The position numbers were made by a program, and so were the translations under genes. This document shows positions 9,764 to 18,487 of a DNA stretch of 64,000 nt, piece after piece. The notes beneath the pieces are model-generated. The model was not told the origin of the DNA. It searched no databases and saw only the letters and a program-made list of their open reading frames with translations. The first letter of the stretch is position 1. Every line of letters begins with the position of its first letter. The DNA comes from Zasmidium citrigriseum (taxonomy: Eukaryota > Ascomycota > Dothideomycetes > Mycosphaerellales > Mycosphaerellaceae), in contig NHNW01000004.1 of assembly GCA_002786025.1 (NCBI GenBank), positions 496,001 through 560,000 of the forward strand. Reading direction: 5' to 3'.

Positions 9764-10957
9764 ATGTCAGGCCTACTACCTACAGGTGGGCCGTCGATCT
9801 GGACCGACTGGCTCTGGGCAGAGAAAAAGAAGAAAGGACCACCAAAGATTGCGCCGGCTCGCACTCCTCTCTTCCTGAAATCCGTACGTACCGGCAGAGC
9901 AGGTAAGAAGCGCTCGCGTACCAACGCAGTGAGACACATTCGAACCAAACGCAAGCAAGACCGCAAGCTAAGTACCCGTCAACAGGCCAGGACATACCGA
10001 AGTTACCTGAAGTATATGGTATGGGACTGGGAAGAGGTTTTGATGGCCCTAGCCCTTCGCGGAGGCAAGTGGATTCAGTACAGTCGCATGTTTCGATTCG
10101 CGTCTGTGGATCGTCCATGGGATCGCTGGAGCCCTGCTATCGACACCCTGAGCAAAGGCCTTGCAGCCGCTTTCAAGCCTGACCAGACGCCAGATCCAAG
10201 CTTTGCGAATGCCAAGTTGCAGCTTGCCAGTGGACAGCCCGTGAACGCGCTCAGGGCTGTGACGTTTGATCCGAGGAGGGCACTGCTAAAGAAGACCGCC
10301 CTTCCAAGGAAGATGGAAGTTGAGATCGACCCGAAGGCCATGAAAGCTGGGCTTCAGAGGTGGGTCAATGCCGAGAACGGGAGGCTACAGGCTCTGCAGA
10401 ATGAGCTTTCTACGCGAAGTACGACCTTGGCAGAGAAAGAAGCTGAGGTCGCTCGTCAGGCCAAGACGTACCAGGAGCGCTTGGAGGCTCTGGAGAAACA
10501 GACAGCCGCCAAACAAAACGAGGCGAAGGCAACGGAGACTCCAATTTTCAAGAGCGATTGGCTAGGCGAGGATGGGCTTCTCAGGCCTGCAACTCCCAGC
10601 GACGACAGTGGGTCTGATGATGAGACCCCTGGACCGCCTCGTCCACAACTGCCCAAGTCTCGGCCTGCAGAACGAGCACCTGAGCCAGAGCAAGCAACGA
10701 AGCCTCCGCCAAAAGTCCACTCGACGTCTGCGAAGAAGACTCCGCATCGAACGCGCTGTGCTTCCGTGGAAGACGAGTCCGAGTCTACATCAGCTACTCC
10801 AGAAAGCTCTCCAAGGCCAACTGCTCAAGACAAGGCCGATGGAGCTGGAGACGAGGGAGATGATGAGCCTGATTCATACTTCCTTTTGCTCGAGCAGATG
10901 TTTGGCAAGGAGTTCGCGAACGCCGCGCAGGACAAGGCTAGGAGAGCAGGCGCGTAG
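9764..10957 (+). CDS. Basic coiled-coil protein, unknown function
   Basis: A single exon of 397 residues from ATG 9764. Residues 20-85 are strongly basic (KKKKGPPK, KKRSRTNAVRHIRTKRK), suitable for nucleic-acid binding or nuclear import. A W-rich part around 86-125 follows. A coiled-coil segment lies at about 195-250 (heptad-like LQALQNELSTRSTTLAEKEAE). A long acidic, Ser/Pro-rich tail runs from about 270 to 370. A short hydrophobic amphipathic end (YFLLLEQMFGKEF) closes the protein. The layout suggests a nuclear or RNA-associated protein, but I recognise no family and assign no function. Confidence 0.65.
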   Translation: MSGLLPTGGPSIWTDWLWAEKKKKGPPKIAPARTPLFLKSVRTGRAGKKRSRTNAVRHIRTKRKQDRKLSTRQQARTYRSYLKYMVWDWEEVLMALALRGGKWIQYSRMFRFASVDRPWDRWSPAIDTLSKGLAAAFKPDQTPDPSFANAKLQLASGQPVNALRAVTFDPRRALLKKTALPRKMEVEIDPKAMKAGLQRWVNAENGRLQALQNELSTRSTTLAEKEAEVARQAKTYQERLEALEKQTAAKQNEAKATETPIFKSDWLGEDGLLRPATPSDDSGSDDETPGPPRPQLPKSRPAERAPEPEQATKPPPKVHSTSAKKTPHRTRCASVEDESESTSATPESSPRPTAQDKADGAGDEGDDEPDSYFLLLEQMFGKEFANAAQDKARRAGA

Positions 10958-11249
10958 ATTGAGAATCGAGAGTTGGGGGAAAGGAGGAACAGATTGAATT
11001 CAGATTGCACTTGATCGACAGAGAATGTGAGTTTCCGCGATTTCACTTCACTTTGCGACTTTCTCCAAGTTCGCTTCGATTCGTTCATCAGAACACAATG
11101 TCTTTGTTCACCTTGATAAAGATTCACAATGCCTTTGTTTCGAATCACTCTCATACATAACACTTAACGCCAGTGCCGCTCTCACATATGAACAAACCCT
11201 CTTTCACCCTTTCTACATCAACGTGCTATCCCAAACCGTCCCACCCATC

Positions 11250-11858
11250 ATGCCTTCAGAGTCAACCAAAAAGACCGAAAAAGGGCGCCCTGGCAAAATC
11301 CAGAAACCACAAACCCGCAACAAGTCCTCGCCCTGTCCCAAATTCCTCACACTCGCTACAACCCTCATCCTCAGATCCCTCCGCCGCAACAACAAATCCC
11401 TCTCATCGCTCAGCAAAACCTCCCTACGCCACCACATTCGATCGCAGCTAGATGACCTCCTCGAGCTAAAGGATAAGCTCGAAGTCCAGGATCTCGCCGA
11501 TGCTCTGGCGGATCTGAAAGGGTTGGGAGGGGATTTGGCGGATCTGTTGGAGGGGTTCGAGGGGACTTCGTTGGGCGATGAGGATGAGAGTGAGAATGAG
11601 ATGGAATTGCCGCCGCTACCAGAGGAGGATAGTGACGAGGATGCACTACTCGATGACTATGCGGATAGTATGGAGGCTGCTGCGGAGACGGAGTGGGGTC
11701 CAGAGGAGGAGGACCTTGATGCTGCTTATTTGCCGCTGCCGGATGATGAGGATGAGGATCTTCTGTCTGACGAGGAGTATGAAGAGGATGACGATGCTGA
11801 TTTGGACTCTTCTTCGGCGAAGGAGGACTCAGAAGCAGAGGAGCCGGAGGTGACATGA
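11250..11858 (+). CDS. Short protein with long acidic tail, unknown function
   Basis: A 202-residue frame from ATG 11250; an upstream in-frame GTG at 11223 is not used here. The first 70 residues are basic and contain KFLTLATTLILRSLRR, which could be an amphipathic helix or a weak membrane anchor. Residues 80-115 contain Leu/Asp heptads (LDDLLELKDKLEVQDLADAL) that could form a helix pair. The last 90 residues are almost entirely Glu/Asp/Ser/Leu. Such acidic tails occur in histone chaperones and ribosome-assembly factors, but nothing else supports either. Composition bias makes the frame long by itself, so coding status is less certain than for its neighbours. Confidence 0.5.
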   Translation: MPSESTKKTEKGRPGKIQKPQTRNKSSPCPKFLTLATTLILRSLRRNNKSLSSLSKTSLRHHIRSQLDDLLELKDKLEVQDLADALADLKGLGGDLADLLEGFEGTSLGDEDESENEMELPPLPEEDSDEDALLDDYADSMEAAAETEWGPEEEDLDAAYLPLPDDEDEDLLSDEEYEEDDDADLDSSSAKEDSEAEEPEVT

Positions 11859-12093
11859 AATGGAATTCTCATTTCATCTCAATACTAGCAATACAGATCA
11901 TGCAAAAAGCCTCTCCTAAGACACCTCGAAACCCGCACTGTACAAAATTAGCTCAGAACAATAACACACATTCGTCCAAAAGTAAAAGATTGGGGGTATC
12001 TCCCTTCTATGCCAGATCGCTTTCCCGTGCCAAAAACGCCCCTTTTCACATCCGAAACTTCCCTTGTTCGTTCCCATCGTCCATCAAAATCAA

Positions 12094-13713
12094 TCAAGGA
12101 GCTTTCGGTCCCTCAAACTCATAGATACCACCGCTCTTGCTCAGCGTCATACCGAGACTAGGCATGACCTCGACCTGGAACGGTTCAAACGGTACCCTCT
12201 CGCCATCAATAGCAATCAGGCCTTCTTTCTGCCCACCCGACCCGCCTATCCACTGGCTGAACTTCGCACGCAGACGATGCTTCTTCGGCGTCGGATTCAT
12301 GCGAGGCGATATTCGGTAGGCCAGGACTTTGCGGTAGGAGACTTCGGGGAAGTTGATCATTCCGCCGTTTTCGACTGAGGTGATCATGCGGAGCGCTGTG
12401 GTTCGTGCCATGTCGCCAGGGACTGTGATCATGTCTAGCCGGCCGTCGGAGGGGAGTGCGGCGGCGAAGAAGGGCGTGTCTGGTGACATGTAGCACATGT
12501 TGCCGACGTAGAAGTTACCTAGGGTTGGCATGTCTGTTGTGATGAAGCTCGAGTCGAGAGGCTCTGCTACTGTGCCGTATCTCAGGGCCGGTAGCTGAGC
12601 GTCCTCGCCATCTAGGTCCTCCGGATCTTCATGCTGTATTCGTTTTGACTTCGCTGCGTCGTGTTCCTCTCGAGCATGTCTGTAGGCCTCCCTGATCTGG
12701 CGCTTGTCCTCGGTTTCGACGACCACCGACATCTCGGCTGGGTAAATGGTCTTGCCCAATATTCGCACCAGAATCCCCCATGTAAACCGGAATGCTCCCA
12801 TCCATCGAAGAGATTCAGTTCCCAGATCCACTTCGGCAATAATCCCGACCGCCTGTGAAAGAAAGCTGTAGTACTGCTTGTCGCCCTGGGTGATGGCCGC
12901 CAGATCCAGAGGTGTCCTCAAGCCCTTAACCATCTCCACGGCAGATAATGATGGCGAATCAGTGCCACACATGTTCAAGCTCATAGCATTCCCACTCCCG
13001 CATGGGATCTGACAAACGGCGATCTTCCTTAAAGCTCGTCTCGCGTCCTGTCGCTTCGCCAGACCGTTGAAAACTTCATGAGGCAGCCCATCTCCCGACG
13101 CACACGCCACCATATCATACGCATCAATATCCAGCTTCTCAGCGATCTCGACCGCATGCCCTTTATACGTCGTCCTCTCCACATCAATCTCGCAATGCGC
13201 AGCCGCAAAGATAGGCTCCACCTCCCTCGTCCACAACTTCTGCGCATTCCCCTGCCCCCCAAAAGGATTAATCAAAACCTTTATCCTCCTCTTCCTCTTA
13301 ATGCTCGGCGGATACGCCCGATCCATCAACTTATCCACCCACTGCTTCGCATGCGCATGCAGACTCTTATCCGTCACATTGTAATTGATATACCCCACGC
13401 GACAGCCCTTGCCTTTACGGCCCACGGGCTGCGCATAATGCACGGTGACATCGAAGCTGCTGAGCTCGGCCCAGAGGATGCTGTGGAACGGGATGGCTCG
13501 CGTGGTCTTGGAGAGCTGGGGTAAGAGGCCACAGCAGTTGGAGGCCGCTCGGCGGTGTCGTAGGCCTTCGTCTAGGACGATCAGGGAGTCTGTGCCGAGG
13601 GTGAGAGTCGCGTTGCGGTCGACGTTCAGCACAGCTGAGATGTCGAGCGAGGCCTCGGATCCAGCCGGGTCCTCGAAGGGGTCGGCGCTGTCGGGGGTGG
13701 AGGAGGTGCTCAT
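12094..13713 (-). CDS. Sphingoid long-chain base kinase (LCB4/5-like lipid kinase)
   Basis: A single exon of 539 residues from ATG 13713. The open frame continues 57 codons further up to a TTG but has no other ATG. The diacylglycerol-kinase catalytic fold is present: the nucleotide-binding INPFGGQGNA near 148-157, then the signature ASGDGLPHEVFNGL near 205-218, and the GSGNAMS loop. The C-terminal lobe shows YVGNMCYMSPDTPFFAAALPSDG and the conserved IDGERVPFEPFQVEV strand. An N-terminal PH-like portion precedes it. The enzyme phosphorylates dihydrosphingosine or phytosphingosine to the 1-phosphate, controlling ceramide turnover, heat-stress response and calcium signalling. LCB4 and LCB5 type enzymes cannot be separated by sequence alone. 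Confidence 0.9.
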   Translation of the reverse strand: MSTSSTPDSADPFEDPAGSEASLDISAVLNVDRNATLTLGTDSLIVLDEGLRHRRAASNCCGLLPQLSKTTRAIPFHSILWAELSSFDVTVHYAQPVGRKGKGCRVGYINYNVTDKSLHAHAKQWVDKLMDRAYPPSIKRKRRIKVLINPFGGQGNAQKLWTREVEPIFAAAHCEIDVERTTYKGHAVEIAEKLDIDAYDMVACASGDGLPHEVFNGLAKRQDARRALRKIAVCQIPCGSGNAMSLNMCGTDSPSLSAVEMVKGLRTPLDLAAITQGDKQYYSFLSQAVGIIAEVDLGTESLRWMGAFRFTWGILVRILGKTIYPAEMSVVVETEDKRQIREAYRHAREEHDAAKSKRIQHEDPEDLDGEDAQLPALRYGTVAEPLDSSFITTDMPTLGNFYVGNMCYMSPDTPFFAAALPSDGRLDMITVPGDMARTTALRMITSVENGGMINFPEVSYRKVLAYRISPRMNPTPKKHRLRAKFSQWIGGSGGQKEGLIAIDGERVPFEPFQVEVMPSLGMTLSKSGGIYEFEGPKAP

Positions 13714-14005
13714 GGTGGGTGGAAGAGCTGCGCCGAGCGATTGAAAGGCGCAAGCCTTGGTGGAAGAAGAAGAAATGGGTGCAGAGGCGGCGGAGGGAAA
13801 GGGAAGGGCGGTCTCGGGTGGAGTGAAGTAAGCAACCTTAACCTCCAAGCGTCTCGGCACATGCCTGCGTGAAAGCCGATGCAAACGGCAAACTGCCCAT
13901 TCTTAGCTACATTCACCTAAGCGAAGTACGCGTATATTCCGCGGGAAGCGAGGGCACGCGACCTTGTCAATGTACAGTATGAATACAGGATATCAACATA
14001 TTCCT
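13714..14005. other. Short spacer between two minus-strand genes
   Basis: These 292 bp contain the lipid-kinase promoter and the 3' end of the uL10m gene. No gene is seen. Confidence 0.5.
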
Positions 14006-15049
14006 TCACGAGCCTTCAGCCTTTCCTTCGACCGTGCCCTTCTCCTCATCCTCTAGCATGGTTCGTCTTCCTTCAACAGTCATATACAGACTCTTGGAAG
14101 CAGCCTCCAAGGTATTGGTAATTCCAGCCCCAACCCCTTGCAGCATGGCCACCAGCTGCGCGCGGAGTCCGTCAAGTCCGCCTTCAATGCTTCCAACCCA
14201 TTTCGCGCCCTCCATGTCGAAGGCCTTGCCTTCAATCCTAGCACCAAGTAGCATGAGCTTTTGGATTCCGTTCTGAACTGCAGGCTCGTGATAGCCGGGG
14301 TTTGTTCTCCGCTTGGGAGCCGGGAATTCCTTCGATGGACAGAGAATAGATAGCGCCGCCTTGAGGTGTTGCGGCGAAACCGTGGGTATAGTCAGAAGCG
14401 CAAGAGGACCCGACAGAAGTGGTTCCAGACCATGCCTCTTGTATTTGCTCCTGTACAGAGAGATATGGTGCGCCTTCTTTGACAGTCCATGCTGGATCAA
14501 CCTGTCGTGCTTGCTGGGCTTGGTATCTGGGATGACTGCCGAGCTGGCCGTCTTTGGATCCGTTGGGTGTTGAGTCGGCGGCTCGAAGTTGGGATCCCAG
14601 AACTCGACTACTTTCAGTGCTGATTCGAATATGCCCGTCTGTACCACTTGTAGCTTCGCGTCGCGGCTCACGTATTCCGTGTTGCCATTCTTTGCCAGCT
14701 CTTCATCCACCTTCATCAATGCCGCCGCCAGTTCTCTCCTGATGCCCATCCATTCTGTCGATTTCAGGTTGTTGTGCTGGAAAACGAGCATAAGCTGTGA
14801 TGATCGTAGTAGGGACTGGTACTGCCGGTGGAGCTGGGTTTTGCGGAACTCAGGAGGTTTGTAGGATGGTGGTTGCGTCGGAGGATATCTCGCAATCGGC
14901 GCTGCAGCATGCACTGTCTGCTCGATGGGAGGTGCTGGGGTCGTTGCCGTCGCTGTAGCTACTGATGCATATCTGCATTGCCAGCAAACATATTGTGTCC
15001 CGGTTGATGGCCGTAGTTGTTTGGGCTGGATGGGTATCCGGGGCGGCAT
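14006..15049 (-). CDS. MRPL11: Mitochondrial large-subunit ribosomal protein uL10m
   Basis: A single exon of 347 residues from ATG 15049. The first 60 residues are rich in Arg, Ser, Ala and Pro and lack acidic residues, as in a mitochondrial presequence; CWQCRYAS lies within it. The uL10 domain begins near 75 with QYQSLLRSSQLMLVFQHNNL followed by the WMGIRREL helix. LLSGPLALLTIP corresponds to the conserved strand of the family. uL10m anchors the bL12 stalk that recruits translation factors to the mitochondrial ribosome. The C-terminal helix that would bind bL12 is Ala/Gly-rich. The match is by domain pattern rather than close identity, as usual for this fast-evolving subunit. It shares a 337-bp divergent promoter with TRP4. 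Confidence 0.84.
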   Translation of the reverse strand: MPPRIPIQPKQLRPSTGTQYVCWQCRYASVATATATTPAPPIEQTVHAAAPIARYPPTQPPSYKPPEFRKTQLHRQYQSLLRSSQLMLVFQHNNLKSTEWMGIRRELAAALMKVDEELAKNGNTEYVSRDAKLQVVQTGIFESALKVVEFWDPNFEPPTQHPTDPKTASSAVIPDTKPSKHDRLIQHGLSKKAHHISLYRSKYKRHGLEPLLSGPLALLTIPTVSPQHLKAALSILCPSKEFPAPKRRTNPGYHEPAVQNGIQKLMLLGARIEGKAFDMEGAKWVGSIEGGLDGLRAQLVAMLQGVGAGITNTLEAASKSLYMTVEGRRTMLEDEEKGTVEGKAEGS

Positions 15050-15386
15050 TTTGATTGTGTTTGTGTTTGTGTCGCGTAAGTATTGTGAGGTGGATGAAGC
15101 GGCCGGTACAACTCAGAGACAGGCTCGTTGTTCGCGTTGATGCAGGTGTGCTTGCTCAATGGTTGGAAGTCCTGCAGAAGGTCGATGAGGTCTGGGCGAT
15201 TGCCGTTTTGACTTCCGCGCACCGAAACTTCGACCAGGGTTAGGGCCCAGTCACCACATATCCTCACTGCCTCACCACGACTCTCACTCTGACTCTTCCT
15301 CTCACCTACAAACCAATAGACAAGATCACGACTTGTACATACATTTCGTTCTGTCTCTTGTTTCCGGTTCACAACTCACCGCCAAG
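15050..15386. promoter_or_regulatory. Divergent promoter of uL10m and TRP4 with TGACTC motif
   Basis: Only 337 bp separate the two start codons. TGACTCT at 15290-15296 matches six of seven bases of the Gcn4/CpcA consensus and lies 97 bp upstream of the TRP4 ATG; TTGACTTCC near 15218 is weaker. The TRP4 start sits in a strong context (gccaagATGG). Confidence 0.4.
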
Positions 15387-16684
15387 ATGGTAGACAGCAA
15401 AGTGGGCTACGTCTCCATATCCAACCTCCTCAAGAGACTGTCAACATTGGAGTCGGCCAGGAAAGTCAGCGCAGAGGAGATTGCTGCGGCGGTTGCTCTT
15501 ATTTTCACCAACAGTCTATCGCCTGTGCAGTTCGGCGTTTTACTATGGGCTCTCCACACAACGAATTTAGATCACCAGGCTGAGGTGTTGGCTTCCTGCG
15601 CTCTGTCGATGCGAGATGCCGCTGCTCAAATTGACGAGACGGCATTGGAGAACGTGATGAAGAAGCGACGGAAACCGGAAGGAACATACGCCGGCAATCT
15701 GGTATGTTGCTCCTCAAGTGCATTGATCTGCTACTTCACATTACTAACGACTTGTAGTGTGATATAGTCGGAACTGGCGGCGATGGACATAACACGTTCA
15801 ACGTATCTACCACTTCGTCGATCATCGCGTCAGCATTGCTTATGATGGCCAAGCATGGCAACAACTCTTCGACCTCACTCTCAGGATCTGCAGATCTGTT
15901 ACAGCATGCTCCAAAGCCACCGATCATCGCCGCTACGACTGCTGCCAACTTGCCTCAAATCTACGAGAAGACGAACTACGCCTTCTTGTACGCCCGAGAA
16001 TGGCATCCAGGAATGAAGCATAGCGCCTCTGTGCGACGAGAAGTTCCAGTCCGTACCATCTTCAACCTGCTGGGTCCCTTGGCCAATCCTGTGCATGACT
16101 CTGGTCTTGTAGAATGCCGAATCCTCGGAGTGGCAAGAAAAGATATTGGGCAGAACTTCGCAGACGCGCTTCGACTCAGCGGCTCCAAGAAGGCATTGAT
16201 CGTATGCGGTGACGAGAATCTGGACGAGATTTCTTGCGCTGGAATGACCCACTGCTGGTACATTCACGAAACACATGCGACTCATGGCGAGGGCGCGAAG
16301 CCGGTCGAGATCACCAAATTCACACTGTCGCCCGAAGACTTTGGGCTTCCGCGCCATCCATTGAGCGAAGTGCACGGCGGCAAAGGTCCAGATGAGAACG
16401 CGGACATTCTGATGCAAATCCTTCGAAACGAGCGGCCAGACGATGACCCTGTCCTTCATTTCGTGCTGCTCAACACGGCGGCTCTGATCACAGTCAGCGG
16501 AATCTGTGATGCTGACGAGAGCAATATGGGACATGGAGATGACGGCAAGGTCATTCAAGAACGAGGTCCTGGCGGTTTGCGCTGGAAGGAAGGCTTGCGG
16601 AGGGCCAGATGGTGCGTGAAGAGCGGTGAAGCGCTCCGGCAGTGGGAAGCATTCGTCGAAGTGACGAACTCGGTGCCAGCATAG
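15387..16684 (+). CDS. TRP4: Anthranilate phosphoribosyltransferase
   Basis: Two exons, 15387-15701 and 15758-16684, joined in phase 0 across a 56-nt intron with a ctaac branch site, encode 413 residues. The N-terminal helices (NSLSPVQFGVLLWALH) lead to the diagnostic CDIVGTGGDGHNTFNVST loop at 106-123. This is the glycine-rich, PRPP-binding motif, and the intron falls directly before it. KHGNNSS, HPGMKHSASVRREVPVRTIFNLLGPLANP and CGDENLDEIS are further hallmarks of the family; the last holds the magnesium-binding Asp/Glu pair. The enzyme transfers phosphoribose to anthranilate, the second step of tryptophan synthesis. Length and motifs are complete. Together with TRP5 12 kb away it forms a loosely linked tryptophan pair. 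Confidence 0.96.
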
Positions 16685-18487
16685 AGCCTTCTTTTCGAGC
16701 GTCAACGAGCCGCCCGGACTCATAAAAGCGAATCTTGATGAATGAATGCTTCACCCAAATGAGATGTGCCAAGGATCACGACAGCCTGCGTATTGGAGCA
16801 ATATTTCGTGGGCGCGAAGTCGCACGAAGCCACTGGACGGACTTTGAGTCTCAGTTGCAAGATAAATGAGCCACAGAGACATTATATATGAGCGGTGGAG
16901 GCTCACAGCAGCACCCAGCGTTGTGTGACAGTCGAAGAGGAGATGCTAAGCGCTGAGTGGCTAGACTTGCGGAAAGTTAAACTGGCAAGTGAAGGTCAAA
17001 AGGCTTCCATTGGAAAGATGCGAAAACTTCTGCAACCAACATTATCTGGGTTGCTGCCATCGTCCTACATATCTGAATCGTCGACTGCGGTCGAAGGTGA
17101 ATCAATGGATGCCCAACCGGGCGACTCATCAAAATTTCATTCTGGATGGCTCGAGTCAAGTGGTGTTCGGTACCTGACTTTGGGACAGCCGGCGGGCGTG
17201 ATGGCGGACCACTAGTTCGTTTCATCACAGAACCGCTAGACAGGGATATTCGGAGAAATGCACGACAGGTCCCTCTGTACCTGCAGGACGTTCGCGTAGC
17301 TTCCGTGCTGCATGAGGCCTCTCGACCTCACAGCTGCGTCGGATGGGCGTTGCTGCGGTGCGTGGGATGGAGTGCTCGTGTTGTACGTGTGGTCTGCGAG
17401 TGTTCCCGGTGGCAATGGGTCAAATCGGTGGCGATTCGTGTAGAGATCTCGTGTTGGACGTGTTCGAGAGGGGATTCAGGATAAACCCAACACGCGGAAG
17501 CTGGGATAGACGGCCACGCGCTGGGGAGGAGGGATGCTAATAAAAGAAGACTGGATGGCAGCAAAATAATAAATTTGGAAGAACACGAAATGGAAATGGA
17601 CGGACAAACGGTCGCGGCTGGGTCCAAGCATCGTCGCTAGAAGGCGCGGGAGAAGCGTCGGGCGGTCGTCCCCTTTTCTGCTGCTGTCTGGTCGTTTTCC
17701 GCCGCGGCGCAGCGAGCGAGCAGGGGCCTCTCGACTGCGGCCGTTCTCCTCGTTTTGTGTCTTGTCGTCGTCGGGTGCTGCGTTGCCTCGTCTGAACATC
17801 CACCTTGCTGCGCGAGCTGCAGAGCCGCAGTGCTCCCCAATCCTCACCACCCGTCGCTGGCCCGGAGTCGCTCGTTTTATACTATACCACGCTCGCTTCC
17901 TTCTCTGCTGCTCTGGAGTGCTGTTTCTGGTCTGCCTCGCCGACGATCCTGGCTGTCGACTCAACGCGCGTTTCATCCCCCGGCGACGCCCTCCCACAGC
18001 TGTCTATCACGCCTGAGACTGAGACCCTCGTTCGCTGCAGTCAACGCCATCCGCTCGCTCCTACAACCACCCACCCTCGCCCTTCGTTTCTTCCTTCCCC
18101 GTGTGTTTGTTGATCGACGCTGGAGCCCATCACGATTGTCGGCCGCTGTGAAAACCGATTCCCGATTGTACAAACACGATTGTACCGTGGCAAAGGCACT
18201 GCATAGCAAGGGCGACGGAGGAAGAGCTCGGGGCAGAAAGCCTTGCACGCCGTGTATCGCTGCACAGAAAGAACGCCCATCCTACTCCACTACCGCCGGC
18301 CTGACCGCCCCTTCCACTGCCGTCCAGGCACGAACAACATCACCTCGCCTATCGCTCGCAGCCACATGCTTAGCGACCCATCCTCCAGCTGAGTCCGCCG
18401 ACTCGAACATCTTCACCCCCCGTACTGCGACACGTCGTTTACCACCCTCGGCGCTGAGCTCCCGAGCGACTCGGCGCCGGCGCCCTT
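16685..18487. other. Long intergenic region / 5' leader of Kelch gene
   Basis: About 1.8 kb without a recognised gene. The stretch from about 17750 to 18480 is pyrimidine- and proline-codon-rich, with open frames in several phases (one of 303 codons overlaps the next gene). This is typical of a C/T-rich fungal promoter or leader rather than coding sequence. Confidence 0.45.

Noticed and set aside
13714..13884. 57-codon N-terminal extension of the lipid kinase
   Set aside because: Open frame only, beginning at TTG with no ATG; it may be the 5' leader.
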